Source: Nocardioides alcanivorans | Lineage (GTDB): Bacteria > Actinomycetota > Actinomycetes > Propionibacteriales > Nocardioidaceae | Length of the DNA: 64,000 bases | Assembly: GCF_021555175.1 (NCBI RefSeq) | Contig: NZ_JAKGRW010000026.1 | Span: 62,001-126,000 of the forward strand | Reading direction: 5' to 3' | Shown here: positions 36,984-46,400 of the stretch, one piece after another | How the letters are laid out: every line of letters starts with the position of its first letter | Position numbering within the stretch: position 1 is the stretch's first letter | Notes under the pieces: model-generated | What the model was told of the DNA's origin: nothing | Database searches by the model: none | What the model saw: only the letters and a program-made list of their open reading frames with translations | Position numbers and translations under genes: made by a program

Positions 36984-38090
36984 TCAGCGCGAGGTCAGGT
37001 CGGTCCACGTCGTCAGCCACTCCTGGCGGTGCTCGTCGATGTCGTCGGCCGACACCTGCAGCGGTTCGTCCGGTTGAGTGGCGAACTTCGCCCAGTCGTC
37101 CGGGAGCGCGACGGTGTCGTCGACCGGGAAGACATACATCTGCTCGGGCAGGGCAGCCTGCACCTCGGAGCTCAGCAGGAACTCCAGGACCCGCGCGGCA
37201 CCGGCGGGGTTGTCGGCGCCTGCCAGCACACCGGCGTACTCCACCTGTCGGAAGCAGGTGTTGAGCAACGCCGAGGTGGTGGACTCGCCGCTCGCCTCGT
37301 CGATGGTGAAGGCCGGGGAGGTGTCGTAGGAGACGACGATGGGGCGATCGCCCTCACCCCCACCGGTGAAGTCACCGTAGTAGGCCTCGCTCCAGCCGGG
37401 ACTGAGCGAGGCACCGTTGTCGAGCAGCCGCTCCCAGTAGCCCTGCCAGCCGTCCTCGCCGAACTCGGCGATCGTGGCGAGCAGGAAGGCGAGCCCGGGC
37501 GAGCTCGTGGTGGCTGCCGGAATGGCGGTCAGGTCACGCCACGCCGGGTCGGCCAGGTCGTCGAAACCCTGCGGCGGGAGCTGGTCGTGCTTCTCGAACC
37601 AGGCGTTGTCGACGTTGACGCAGACCGAGGCCTGGTCGACCGGCACCAACTGGTCGCCCGCGGCGCCGTCGAGGCGCAGCTCCTCGGCGCTCCCGGGCAG
37701 CCTCACCGCGTGGTCGGCGAAGACGCCGGCCTCGACGGCGCGGGTGGCGAAGGTGTTGTCGACGCCGAATGCCAGGTCTGCGAACGGATTGTCCGCGTTG
37801 AGTGCCAACTTGGTGGTGAGCTTGCCGGCGTCGCCGGAGGGCCGCACCTTGAGCGTGATGCCGGTGTCCTTCTCGAACTGCTCGACGAGCTCGTCGGGCA
37901 GGCTGAACGACTCGTGCGTGGCCAGCACGACACTGGTCCCCCGCAGGTCCTCCGGGCTCGCCGACGGATCGGAATCCGACGACTTGTCGTCGTCACCGCT
38001 CCCGATCAGGGAGCATCCCGTGAGGGCGGTGGCCAACGCCAGGGCGAGCACGCTCGCTCGCCGGGCACGACGGTGCGCGAAATGACTCAA
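36984..38090 (-). CDS. thiB: Thiamine ABC transporter substrate-binding lipoprotein
   Basis: The 368-residue lipoprotein has signal and lipobox LATALTGC, so it is anchored at cysteine 33 or so outside the membrane. The mature domain is a ThiB-like periplasmic-binding fold with VLATHESFSLPDELVEQFEKD, DLAFGVDNTFATRA, LVPVDQASVCVNVD and MYVFPVDDTVALP. TTG 38090 is chosen because an AAGGGAG ribosome site lies at the right distance and is part of the riboswitch 3' end. Confidence 0.9.
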   Translation of the reverse strand: MSHFAHRRARRASVLALALATALTGCSLIGSGDDDKSSDSDPSASPEDLRGTSVVLATHESFSLPDELVEQFEKDTGITLKVRPSGDAGKLTTKLALNADNPFADLAFGVDNTFATRAVEAGVFADHAVRLPGSAEELRLDGAAGDQLVPVDQASVCVNVDNAWFEKHDQLPPQGFDDLADPAWRDLTAIPAATTSSPGLAFLLATIAEFGEDGWQGYWERLLDNGASLSPGWSEAYYGDFTGGGEGDRPIVVSYDTSPAFTIDEASGESTTSALLNTCFRQVEYAGVLAGADNPAGAARVLEFLLSSEVQAALPEQMYVFPVDDTVALPDDWAKFATQPDEPLQVSADDIDEHRQEWLTTWTDLTSR

Positions 38091-38092
38091 CT

Positions 38093-38187
38093 TCCGACTC
38101 CCTTCGCCGGTCTTAACCGGATCAGGTCGTGAGGGTCTGCGGCGGATCCGCACTCTCAGCTCACCCGCATGGGTGGGCTCCCTGTCT
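38093..38187 (-). promoter_or_regulatory. TPP (thiamine pyrophosphate) riboswitch, THI element
   Basis: On the minus strand the conserved aptamer parts appear in order: GGGAGCCC, then GCTGAGAGTG (CTGAGA at 38154-38159), ACCCTCACGACCTGATC (core at 38120-38127), CCGGTTAAGACCGGCGAAGGGA. This is the THI-box consensus. Its last segment contains the AAGGGAG ribosome site of thiB, so TPP binding probably blocks translation of thiB and downstream genes. Confidence 0.93.
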
Positions 38188-38270
38188 GTTGATGTCAGCC
38201 TAACTGTCGACGGCACCCGTAGGAGCGCGGGGTGCGCTCGACTGCGGGATGCCTACGTCGAGAGCCCGGA

Positions 38271-38429
38271 TCAGGCGGACTGCTCGGCCTTGTCGCCGAC
38301 CACCCAGACCTGCTCAGCGCCGCACCAGCAGGTGAAGACCAGGCCCGATCCGTCCTCGGCGACGCCACGCATCTGGCTCGGGAAGATGAGTTGGGACTTG
38401 TCACAGGACGTGCAGTGGTGGACGAACAT
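38271..38429 (-). CDS. 52-residue zinc-ribbon-like small protein
   Basis: This small gene begins MFVHHCTSCDKSQLIFPSQM and ends with a CWCG motif and an acidic tail. Two cysteine pairs (CTSC near residue 6 and CWC near residue 34) with a hydrophobic IFPSQ between them look like a metal-binding ribbon. It is divergent from the LysR gene and is separated from the TPP riboswitch by about 85 bases. I recognise the pattern from small actinobacterial proteins but know no function. Confidence 0.7.
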   Translation of the reverse strand: MFVHHCTSCDKSQLIFPSQMRGVAEDGSGLVFTCWCGAEQVWVVGDKAEQSA

Positions 38430-38487
38430 GGCGGGCCTCGAGGTGTGAGGAGAGACGGGTGGTCACTTCCATGGTCCATCCTGACCA

Positions 38488-38527
38488 GCAATAGGGGTAG
38501 GCTTTCTTTCCTAGGATTCCCATAGGA
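38488..38527. promoter_or_regulatory. Possible LysR operator in the divergent gap
   Basis: The gap upstream of the LysR gene contains repeated TAGG/CCTA motifs (AATAGGGGTAGG, then CCTAGGATTCCCATAGG at 38510-38526 with symmetric ends). LysR regulators usually bind such dyads in divergent promoters. The assignment is by position and symmetry only. Confidence 0.3.
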
Positions 38528-38534
38528 GTTGCCT

Positions 38535-39449
38535 ATGCTTTCGTTGCACCAGCTCCGCTGCTTCCTGGCCACTGTCGAACACGGCTCGCTGACCGCTGCC
38601 GCCGAGCACCTCGGCTATGCCCAGCCCAGCATCTCCGAGCAGGTGCGTGCCCTCGAGCGCACGCTGGGGCCACGCTCTTCACGCGGGTCGGGCGAGGCGT
38701 CGTACCCACGCCGGCAGCGGAAGCGCTGCGCCCCACGCCGAGCGCACGTTGGCCCGCCGCGGCGAAGCGCGCCGAGCCGTGCGCGGCGTGGCCGAGCTGG
38801 AGACGGGCACCATCCGCTTCGGCGCGTTCGGAACGGTCCGGTTGTACGCCGGGGCCTCCTTGGTCGCGGACGTGCTGGAACGCCACCCCGGCGTGCGGGT
38901 GGAACTGGTCGGGCAGAACCCGACCGAGGTGCAGGAGCAGCTACGTCGCGGCCACCTCGAGGCGGCCATGATCGCCGTACCGCAGGTGACCGCCGAGGGG
39001 CTCACTGTGGTGCCGGTGGCCCGCGACGAGCTCGTCTACATCACCACCGACCCCGACACACTGGCCAAACCGGTCACCGCGAAGCAGCTGGGCAGCGCGA
39101 CCTTGGTGATGGCGGAGGCGAGCTATCGGGTGGAGGACTCGACCCGACTGATGCCGCGCCGCTGGATGCACGAGGAAGGCATCAGCCCCGCCACCAGGAT
39201 CGAGGTGGAGGACGTCGAGACGGCGGTGGAGCTGGTGGGTCGGGGGCTGGCCGACTCGATCGTGCACAAGGGCGTCGCCACGCAGCTGCTGCCGCGACTT
39301 GCCCCGGGAGCGGGATGGACCTCGCTGCGCCCGAAGCAGTGGGACGTACTGGCGATCGCCCACCGCACCGAGGGCACCTCTCGCCGGCCGCCCGGTTGAT
39401 GATCGAACTGGCCACGCGCCGGATCCAGGCCATCGCCGAACCCCTGTGA
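38535..39449 (+). CDS. LysR-family transcriptional regulator, three frame breaks
   Basis: The protein starts at ATG 38535 with an AGGAG site. The N-terminal helix-turn-helix is typical (LHQLRCFLATVEHGSLTAAA then YAQPSISEQVRALE). The effector domain continues in other frames: ETGTIRFGAFGTVRLYAG, VLERHPGVRVELVGQNPTEVQ and DELVYITTDPDTL. Breaks fall at G4 38666-38669, C4 38731-38734 and G3 39372-39374; one added base at each restores a single 305-residue protein, the standard LysR length. Three independent decay events that leave everything else intact are unlikely, so sequence error is favoured. It is divergent from the zinc-ribbon gene. Confidence 0.78.
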   Translation: MLSLHQLRCFLATVEHGSLTAAAEHLGYAQPSISEQVRALERTLGPRSSRGSGEASYPRRQRKRCAPRRAHVGPPRRSAPSRARRGRAGDGHHPLRRVRNGPVVRRGLLGRGRAGTPPRRAGGTGRAEPDRGAGAATSRPPRGGHDRRTAGDRRGAHCGAGGPRRARLHHHRPRHTGQTGHREAAGQRDLGDGGGELSGGGLDPTDAAPLDARGRHQPRHQDRGGGRRDGGGAGGSGAGRLDRAQGRRHAAAAATCPGSGMDLAAPEAVGRTGDRPPHRGHLSPAARLMIELATRRIQAIAEPL

Positions 39450-39534
39450 CGCCGAGGCGAGCGCCGGCGCACACCCGGCAGCCGCGGACCGCGTAGGGTC
39501 GACCGCGCACCAGACGACAACCCCAGGAGCAGAC

Positions 39535-39825
39535 ATGTCGCACGACCACGAGGAGACCGAGGACCTCACCCTGAGCGTGGCCGCGCAGGCCCTCGCCGAT
39601 GAGTCCCTCACCCACACCGTCGAGCTCTCCAGCTCACGTCCCGGCATCCACCTGGAGCTCTCCGAGCTCCCCGACACCACCTCCGACGCGGACGAGTGGG
39701 ACCTCGACACCGAGGCCGACCTGGGTCTGAAGATCATGCTCGGCGGCGTCGACCCGGAGATGGCCGTGCAGCTGCTGCGGGTCGCCATCGAGTTCCTCGA
39801 AGAGGCCGAGGTCGAGGAGGACTGA
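39535..39825 (+). CDS. Small acidic protein, unknown
   Basis: The 96-residue protein is strongly acidic (HDHEETEDLTLS at the start, EEAEVEED at the end), with a GLKIMLGGVDPEMAVQLLRVAIEF helix-like segment in the second half. ATG 39535 follows an AGGAG site seven bases away, which supports it as a real gene. It is followed by a terminator hairpin. I do not recognise a family. Confidence 0.65.
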   Translation: MSHDHEETEDLTLSVAAQALADESLTHTVELSSSRPGIHLELSELPDTTSDADEWDLDTEADLGLKIMLGGVDPEMAVQLLRVAIEFLEEAEVEED

Positions 39826-39881
39826 CCTCCTCGATCCGCACCACGTCGGATCACACCCGCACCACGAGCGGAAATGTGAAA

Positions 39882-39913
39882 GCCCCGCAGGCGTCTCGGG
39901 TCACCTGCGGGGC
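39882..39913 (+). terminator. Hairpin terminator after the small acidic protein gene
   Basis: GCCCCGCAGG pairs perfectly with CCTGCGGGGC around a 12-base loop, 57 bases after the stop at 39825. A T-tract is missing, as often in high-GC actinobacteria. Confidence 0.7.
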
Positions 39914-40178
39914 ATGACAAACATTAGCCGCCGAAGTCAATCCACGCACGTTTCGCGAGCGTTTCCACCCAACTGGTCCAGACCATTGGGACCAACGGCC
40001 CTGTTCCGCTTGATCCGGTACGGTCACGTCAACCAGATCAACCGCCTGCAGGTGCTTGCCACGAGGCCGTCCCGCACCACCTCCGGGGACGCCGCGCGGG
40101 CCTTCGGGGAGGCCTCGGGATCGCCGTTGCGGTTGACGAACACAAACAATGCGGTCCCAAGGATTAGGATCATCCGCG

Positions 40179-40853
40179 ATGACCCAGACGATCGCCGCCA
40201 CCCGACACCAGACGCCCGCGCTGCTGCGGGCGCTCAACATCACCGCCAAGGCGGGCTTGGTGTTGATGTTGCTGACGGCTCTGATCATCCCCGAGATGGG
40301 GAATCTCGAGGACAAGGCGGCCGGCACGCGTGCCATCGCCTATCCCGCGCTCGCCTTCGCCGTGCCGGCGATCTGGTGGTTCTTCTGGCGCGAACGGGCC
40401 TCGTTCCCGTGGCTGGCCGACTTCCTGGTCACCATCACCTGCTTCACCGACATCCTCGGCAACCGGCTCGACTTCTATGACCGCATCAGCTGGTTCGACG
40501 ACTGGATGCACTTCGTCAACACCGGCCTCCTGGCCGCGGCGTGGATCCTGCTCACGCTGCACCGCAGCGCCACGCTCCCGGCGACGTTGGAGCGCGGGCT
40601 CTCCTTCGGAGCGACTGCCGCGATCTTCTGGGAGATCGGCGAGTACTTCGCCTTCATCTCGAGCCACTCCGAGAAGCGGATGGCCTACGAGGACACGCTC
40701 AGCGACCTCGGTCTGGGTGTGCTGGGCGTGACGATCGCCGCGCTCACGGTGCACGCGTGTTGGCGCCACGGCATGCTCGCCTCGACCGCACCACAGCTCG
40801 AGTGGGCCCACCAGTCGGAGCAGAAGTCAGTCGACGACCACGTGCGGCGCTGA
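40179..40853 (+). CDS. Integral membrane protein resembling DUF2238/YjdF
   Basis: The 224-residue protein has about six spans. The central part carries DRISWFDDWMHFVNTGLLAA and FWEIGEYFAF followed by YEDTLSDLGLG, whose conserved acidic and histidine residues resemble the DUF2238 family. ATG 40179 is chosen after the charged, non-membrane sequence upstream. It ends inside the 3' end of the convergent acyltransferase gene (27-base overlap). No activity is known. Confidence 0.68.
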   Translation: MTQTIAATRHQTPALLRALNITAKAGLVLMLLTALIIPEMGNLEDKAAGTRAIAYPALAFAVPAIWWFFWRERASFPWLADFLVTITCFTDILGNRLDFYDRISWFDDWMHFVNTGLLAAAWILLTLHRSATLPATLERGLSFGATAAIFWEIGEYFAFISSHSEKRMAYEDTLSDLGLGVLGVTIAALTVHACWRHGMLASTAPQLEWAHQSEQKSVDDHVRR

Positions 40854-41834
40854 CACCCGACTGACCGAACGCCGGCGCCAGGCCGCGCGCAGCGGCTCCT
40901 CGAGCCACACCGTCGACGCGACGGCCACCACGAAGCTGACGCCGATCATCGGCAACGCACCGACCCCGTCGAAGGTCGTGCCACTGAGCCACAGCAGCGG
41001 CCAGTGCCACAGGTACCACGCATAGGAGATCCGGCCCGCGAACCGCAACGGTAGCCAGGACAGCAGCGCACTCCCCTGCACTGCTCCGTGCACCAGCAGG
41101 GTCGCCGCTCCGGCCCCGATCAGCGCACCGCTGATGACCTGCCCGGGGGCGAAGGGCACGGCGGCCAGCGCGAACACCAGGAGCAGCAGGCCGCCGGCGA
41201 GCGACGTACGCCGCCACGCGGGTGGCCACGGGGCAAGGGCCAGCAGGCATCCCATCAGCAGTGCGTAGGCATTGGTCGGCAGGCTCACGTAGGACAGGAG
41301 CGGGAAGCCGGCCACGTGGACGGCGAGGCGCAGCGCGGCGAGTACCGCCACGAACATGCAACCCCACCAGAATCGAGACTGCACCGAGCGTCTGATGAAG
41401 AAGGGCAACACGAGCGGCCACAGCAGGTAGAACTGCTCCTCCACCGCCAGCGACCAGCAGTGGTTCAGCACCTCGAGCGCATGGCTGACCGGAAAGAAGT
41501 TCTCGACGTAGAGGAGCGAGGCGAACGCGTACTCGGCGTAGGTGCCGGCCGCGCGCCCCTGCACCAGCCAGAGCACGCCGACAACCACGACCATGAGCAC
41601 CAGCGCCGGCACCAGCCGCACCGCGCGGTTGGCGTAGAAGTGGCCCAACCCGTGCTCGCGTCGCAGCAGCACCTGGGTGATCAGGAAGCCGGAGAGCACG
41701 AAGAAGACGGTGACGCCGATGCCACCACTGCCGCGCGGGATGAATCCCGCATGCGCGACGATCACGATCAGCATGGCCACCCCGCGGAGGCCGTCCAGCG
41801 CCGGCCAGTAGGGCGCACCTTCGCGTGTGCTCAC
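40827..41834 (-). CDS. Acyltransferase 3 family membrane protein (OafA/YrhL-like)
   Basis: The 335-residue protein has about ten spans. It opens with ALDGLRGVAMLIVIVAHAG, which holds the family arginine and histidine, then GVTVFFVLSGFLI and WSLAVEEQFYLLWPL and ends with YAWYLWHWPLL. Such enzymes acylate sugars or wall polymers at the membrane. GTG 41834 is placed just before the conserved ALDGLRG. The target polymer is not indicated by its direct neighbours. Confidence 0.87.
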   Translation of the reverse strand: MSTREGAPYWPALDGLRGVAMLIVIVAHAGFIPRGSGGIGVTVFFVLSGFLITQVLLRREHGLGHFYANRAVRLVPALVLMVVVVGVLWLVQGRAAGTYAEYAFASLLYVENFFPVSHALEVLNHCWSLAVEEQFYLLWPLVLPFFIRRSVQSRFWWGCMFVAVLAALRLAVHVAGFPLLSYVSLPTNAYALLMGCLLALAPWPPAWRRTSLAGGLLLLVFALAAVPFAPGQVISGALIGAGAATLLVHGAVQGSALLSWLPLRFAGRISYAWYLWHWPLLWLSGTTFDGVGALPMIGVSFVVAVASTVWLEEPLRAAWRRRSVSRVSAPHVVVD

Positions 41835-41941
41835 CGCCGGAACGTAACCGTTCCGGAGCCCCTTTGCCCGGGAATCTGCGAAATTTGTCCCACTCAGTGC
41901 CACTCGCGCGGATCCAGCCTGCGTGCCATCCTCGATCCGTG

Positions 41942-42729
41942 ATGATCCGACCGGTCGAGCTCGAGGCGATCCGCCGCGGCGAGGTGGACCTCGCCTTCCG
42001 CCGCTGGGACAGGCCTCGGGTCCTGCCCGGCACTCGGTTGCGCACCGCCGTCGGGCTGGTCGAGGTCGTGACCGTCGACCAGGTCACGGTCTCCTCGTTG
42101 CGTGCGTCCGATGCCCGCAGATCCGGTCACGGCTCGCTCGCCTCCCTGCGCGAGGCGGTGGCCGCTCGGGCGGACCGACCGCTGTTCCGGGTGGAACTGA
42201 GGCATGCCGGCGCCGATCCGCGAGATGCCCTGCGCGAGCAGGTCCCCGACGCGGACGAGGTCGTGGAGATCCTGGCCGGACTGGATCGGCTGGACGCCGC
42301 CTCCCGAGTCGGCCCGTGGACCCGCGAGACCTTGCGGATCATCGACGAGTTCCCCGAACGTCGGGCGCCCGAGCTGGCCGCCGAGCTCGAGCGGCCGACC
42401 GCCGAGTTCAAGCGCGACGTACGCAAGCTCAAGGAGCGTGGGCTGACCGAGTCGTTGGCCATCGGCTACCGGCTCTCCCACGCGGCGAGACCGTGCTCGA
42501 CCACGGCGGTCCGGCACGGTCCAGGCGACCGAGGCGCGAAGGTACGCCGCTCCCCCGCACCATCGGGGCGCCCGCGACCAGGCCCTGCGGGCCGAAGAGC
42601 TGCACCGCTGCAGACCGTGGCCGCGCGCTCGCGGGCCGAAGTGGCTGCCTTGCACGGGGTCCGGCCCCCTGGCGCTGGAACGGCTCGAGAGCCGCCATGA
42701 CCGAGGCCGGGCTGGCCTGGGCCGACTGA
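41942..42729 (+). CDS. ASCH-like domain plus winged-helix protein, 3' end uncertain (frame break)
   Basis: The N-terminal 100 residues (VELEAIRRGEVDLAFRRWDR, then VLPGTRLRTAVGLVEVV) look like an ASCH/PUA RNA-binding fold. A winged-helix region follows (TRETLRIIDEFPERRAPELA, then AELERPTAEFKRDVRKLKER). After GYRLS the frame loses protein-like sequence; one added C in C3 42477-42479 gives SPRGETVLDHGG, a good continuation. With that change the frame runs to 42729 (262 residues), but the last 70 residues are doubtful and the true stop may be nearer. The function may be RNA- or DNA-linked regulation. Confidence 0.55.
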
Positions 42730-42759
42730 CCGGCCCGGCCCGCCATGCCGTCGCGGCGG

Positions 42760-43330
42760 TCAGCCCAGGAGCAGCTGCGCCGCGTGCCAGCACCTGAGCC
42801 GTCGCGCGGGCGTCGTACGACGGCAGTGACGAGTCGGTGAAGAGGTGCTGATCACCGGGGTGGAGGACAAGCTCTGCGTCCTCGACGCTCGCCACGAGTG
42901 CGCGAGCGGCGTCGATGTCGCCGCCGTCGACGAAGAACGGGTCGGCGTCGGCGCCGTGCACCTGCACCGGTACGCCGACGGGCCACCGCGGGCCGAACTC
43001 GGCAACGGGGAAGCAGCCCTCCAGCAGCAATGCGCCCTTGGCCCCCTCCCGTGTCTGGGCGAGGAACTGGGCCGGGAGCACGCCGAGCGAGATGCCTGCG
43101 TAGACGATGTCGGCAGGCAGTTCCCCGGCCGCCGCGGCACCCCGCGCGGCGATCTCCCCGAACCCGACCTCCCGCACGTGTCCGAGACCGCCGTCAATCG
43201 TGTCGAACCGCCGCCCGGCGAAGAGGTCCGGCGTGTGCACGGTGTGCCCTTCCTGCCTCAGTCGATCTGCCAGGTCGACGACACCGTCGGTCAGGCCTTG
43301 CACGTGGTGGAAGAGGAGGATCTCGGCCAT
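42760..43330 (-). CDS. Dienelactone hydrolase family protein, 3' end uncertain
   Basis: ATG 43330 begins MAEILLFHHVQGLTDGV. The protein has AGRRFDTIDGG, the nucleophile region VYAGISLGVLPAQ (serine in the place of the usual cysteine or serine), VQVHGADADPFF and the histidine region HPGDQHLFTDSSLPSYD. The frame near 42790-42800 does not stop where family members end; a shift by one base reaches TGA at 42760, giving about 190 residues, the family length. Without it the frame would run far under the opposite gene. The substrate is unknown. Confidence 0.7.
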
Positions 43331-43436
43331 CGCTCCAGCATGCCACCGGTAGTCCACTCCACGTCCAGTCGTTGCTGACCGACCGTTCATGTCGATCGGC
43401 TGGACTTCCTTGGTTCGAGCAACCTTGGAGGAACGA

Positions 43437-46400
43437 ATGACTGTCAGATGGGGTCGTACGGCCAGTCGTGGACTGGTCGGCGCCACTGCCGGAGCACTTC
43501 TGCTCGGCGGTCTCAGCATGTTGGCCGTCCCGCAGGCGCACGCCGCGCCGCGAGACCACGATCGAGCAACCTACTTGGGCAAGACTCTCTACACCGGCGA
43601 GTTCCACTCACACACGTCGGTGAGCGACGGGGTGAAGTTGCCCGTCGACGCCTTCGAGCACGTCCACACCGCCACGCAGGCAGACTTCTTCACGGTCTCC
43701 GAGCACGACGTGATGTGGGACCTGCGCAACGGCGACGACTTCCTCGAGGACTGGCGCGACGCCGACTCCGAGGAGTGGCGCGAGGTCCACAAGGAGGCGT
43801 TCGCGTTCAACGACGCGCAGGACGAACTCGTCGCCGTCCCCTCGATCGAGAACACCTGGTACGACGGCACCGGTCACATCAACGTCTTCAACACGGACTG
43901 GAAGGCCACTGCGCGGGCGACCGAGAAGGGCTCCGTGGACGGCTTCGGCAACAGCTTCGGCACCGGCGACATGAAGTACGACATGTACACCTTCTTCGCG
44001 CGGATCAAGCAGGACCCCGATGCGATCGGCCAGTTCAACCACCCGAGCCCCACCGGCAAGGGCCACTTCTTCGGGTTCAACGGCCTCGATCGTGCAGTCG
44101 ACGAGTCGATGGAACTGATCGAGGTCAAGAGCACCGCGCAACTCGACCAGTACGTCCTCGCCCTCGACACCGGCTGGCACGTCTCTCCGGTCTGGAACGG
44201 CGACGAGCACTCCGCCACCTGGGTCAGCAGCAACCAGGCGATCAGTGGCGTGTGGGCCGAGGAGCACTCGCTCGAGGGCCTGTACGCCGCCATGAAGGAC
44301 CGCAGCACCTACAGCACCCAGGATGAGAACGTCGAGCTCGCCTTCGGCGCCAACGACCAGCTCATGGGCTCGATCCTGCCCGCCGACACCACCCAGGTCG
44401 ACTTCGACGTCCAGCTCAAGGACCCCGACGAGCGGGACTCCTTCACCAAGGTCGAGCTCGTCACCAACGGCGGCGAAGTGGCCCACACCTTCGCCGACGT
44501 CAGCGGTCGTGAACTGACGCTCACCCGCAACCAGGCAGTCTCCGAGGGCGACTGGTTCTTCGTGCGCGCCACCCAGGCGGACGGCCACGTCATCGTCTCC
44601 GCACCGATCTGGATCGGCGAGACCACGCGCGGCGCCAACTACGCCCCGGAGATCACCGTCGCGGACGGCTTCCCCACGAGCGCGGCGTACGGCGCCACCC
44701 TGGACCTCCCGCAGGTGACGGCCAGCGACGACTCGGGCCTCGACCCCACCGTGAGCTTCGAGGTCCATGACTCGGCCGGCCTCGTGGAGGTGGAGGACGG
44801 CTCCTTCCGGGTGCGCAGCTACGACGACACGTTCGTCGTGGTGAAGGCGCAGGACGACAAGGGCAACATCGGTTCGGAACTGCTGCGCATCGTGGTCGAC
44901 CAGGACGAGCTCGACCCCGAGGGGTGTTCCAGTACTTCGGGAGCACGGCAGCCGTGTCCGAGCAGCCGGGTGGCGCCGGCATCGCGGTCTCGACAGACCG
45001 CTCGATCGAGAAGGCCTATGCCCAGGTGCTGCCGGCCGACGAGGACGACTGGTCGCAGGCCGACGTGCTCACCTCCACCAACGACCGCCCCTACGAGGTC
45101 AACACGATCGGCAACGACGAGGAGGTCTATCAGCACTCGATCACCGGGCAGACCCTGCGCAGCCACGAGTTCGACCTCACCGATCTGGTCGACGGCGACC
45201 GCTACCAGTACCGCTTCGGCGTGGCCGTGGCCGGTGCGGCTCCTGCGGCCTCGGCCGCTGACGCATGGACCGACGTACAGGGTGAGTTCGTGGCAGGCGG
45301 TGCCGGCAACGAACCCATCTATGCGATCGGCGACCTTCAGGCGACCACCCATGACGCCGACGACCTCGGGCTGCTCCGCAACGTGCTCAGCACCCTCCAG
45401 GAGAAGGTGCCAGGCGGACGCACCCTCCTGCAGACCGGTGACCTCGTCGACAACGGTGGACGAGGGCAGTACTGGGAAGAGGTGTTCGAGCACGTCTTCG
45501 ACGGCCTCGACATCCAGTACGCGCCGGTCGCGGGCAACCACGAGACCTACGGCGACCTCGACTACAACGCACACAGCGAGGAACGCACCGCGATCTTCGC
45601 CAACATGTTCAACGCGCCGAAGAACGGTGCCATCGGGGAGAGCAACTACTCCTTCAACCGTGGCGACGTGCACGTCTCGGTGCTCAACTCCGTGCACGAC
45701 ATGGACAAGCAGCTCAACTGGCTGGCCAAGGACATCCGCGCCAGCGATCGCACGTGGAACATCGTCACCGGCCACTACTCCTACTACGGCGGCTCGCACG
45801 GCAACGACGGCCCGCTCGCCGCGGACCGCCCGAAGCTGACCGCAGCCTTCGAGAAGCTGGGCGTCGACCTCTACATCGGCGGACACGACCACATCTACAA
45901 GCGCTCCACCATCCACGACGGCCGACTCGCGCAGGGCGCCGAGGAGGAGGCGCTGGGCACCACCTTCGTGACCCTCGGATCGGCAGGCCCCAAGTTCTAC
46001 GACAACGTCGTGCACTGGTGGGACGACGTCGTCTTCGACGAGGACATCCAGATGGGTTCCGTCGTGGAGGTCACCGACGAAGGTCTTCAGCTGAGGACCT
46101 ACACGATCGACGGTGAGGAGATCGACAGCTTCACGGTCAAGAAGCCCAACGGGCACTGGCGGATCACGTCGACCGACGTGGCCGATCGCCAGCTCGAGGG
46201 AGTCGGCGTGATCAGCAACGAGGACACCCCGGACGCGACCACACTGGTCGCCGCGACCTATGACAGCACGGGTCGCGAGATGCGCGACATCCGCACCGCT
46301 GAGGTCGAGCTGGACCACCAAGGCTCCGAGCAGTTCGTGACCTTCGAGACGCCACTGCCGGTGAACCCCAGCGACACCCTCAAGGTCTATGCGTGGGACA

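Noticed and set aside
34306..38090. Iron(III) ABC transporter
   Set aside because: The fused permease and the ATPase resemble FbpBC, but the TPP riboswitch directly upstream and the ThiB-like lipoprotein point to thiamine.
41894..43519. A 541-residue minus-strand protein
   Set aside because: Only its middle part is a dienelactone hydrolase. The rest runs opposite the ASCH-like gene and has no protein-like features; a frame shift near 42790 explains the false extension.
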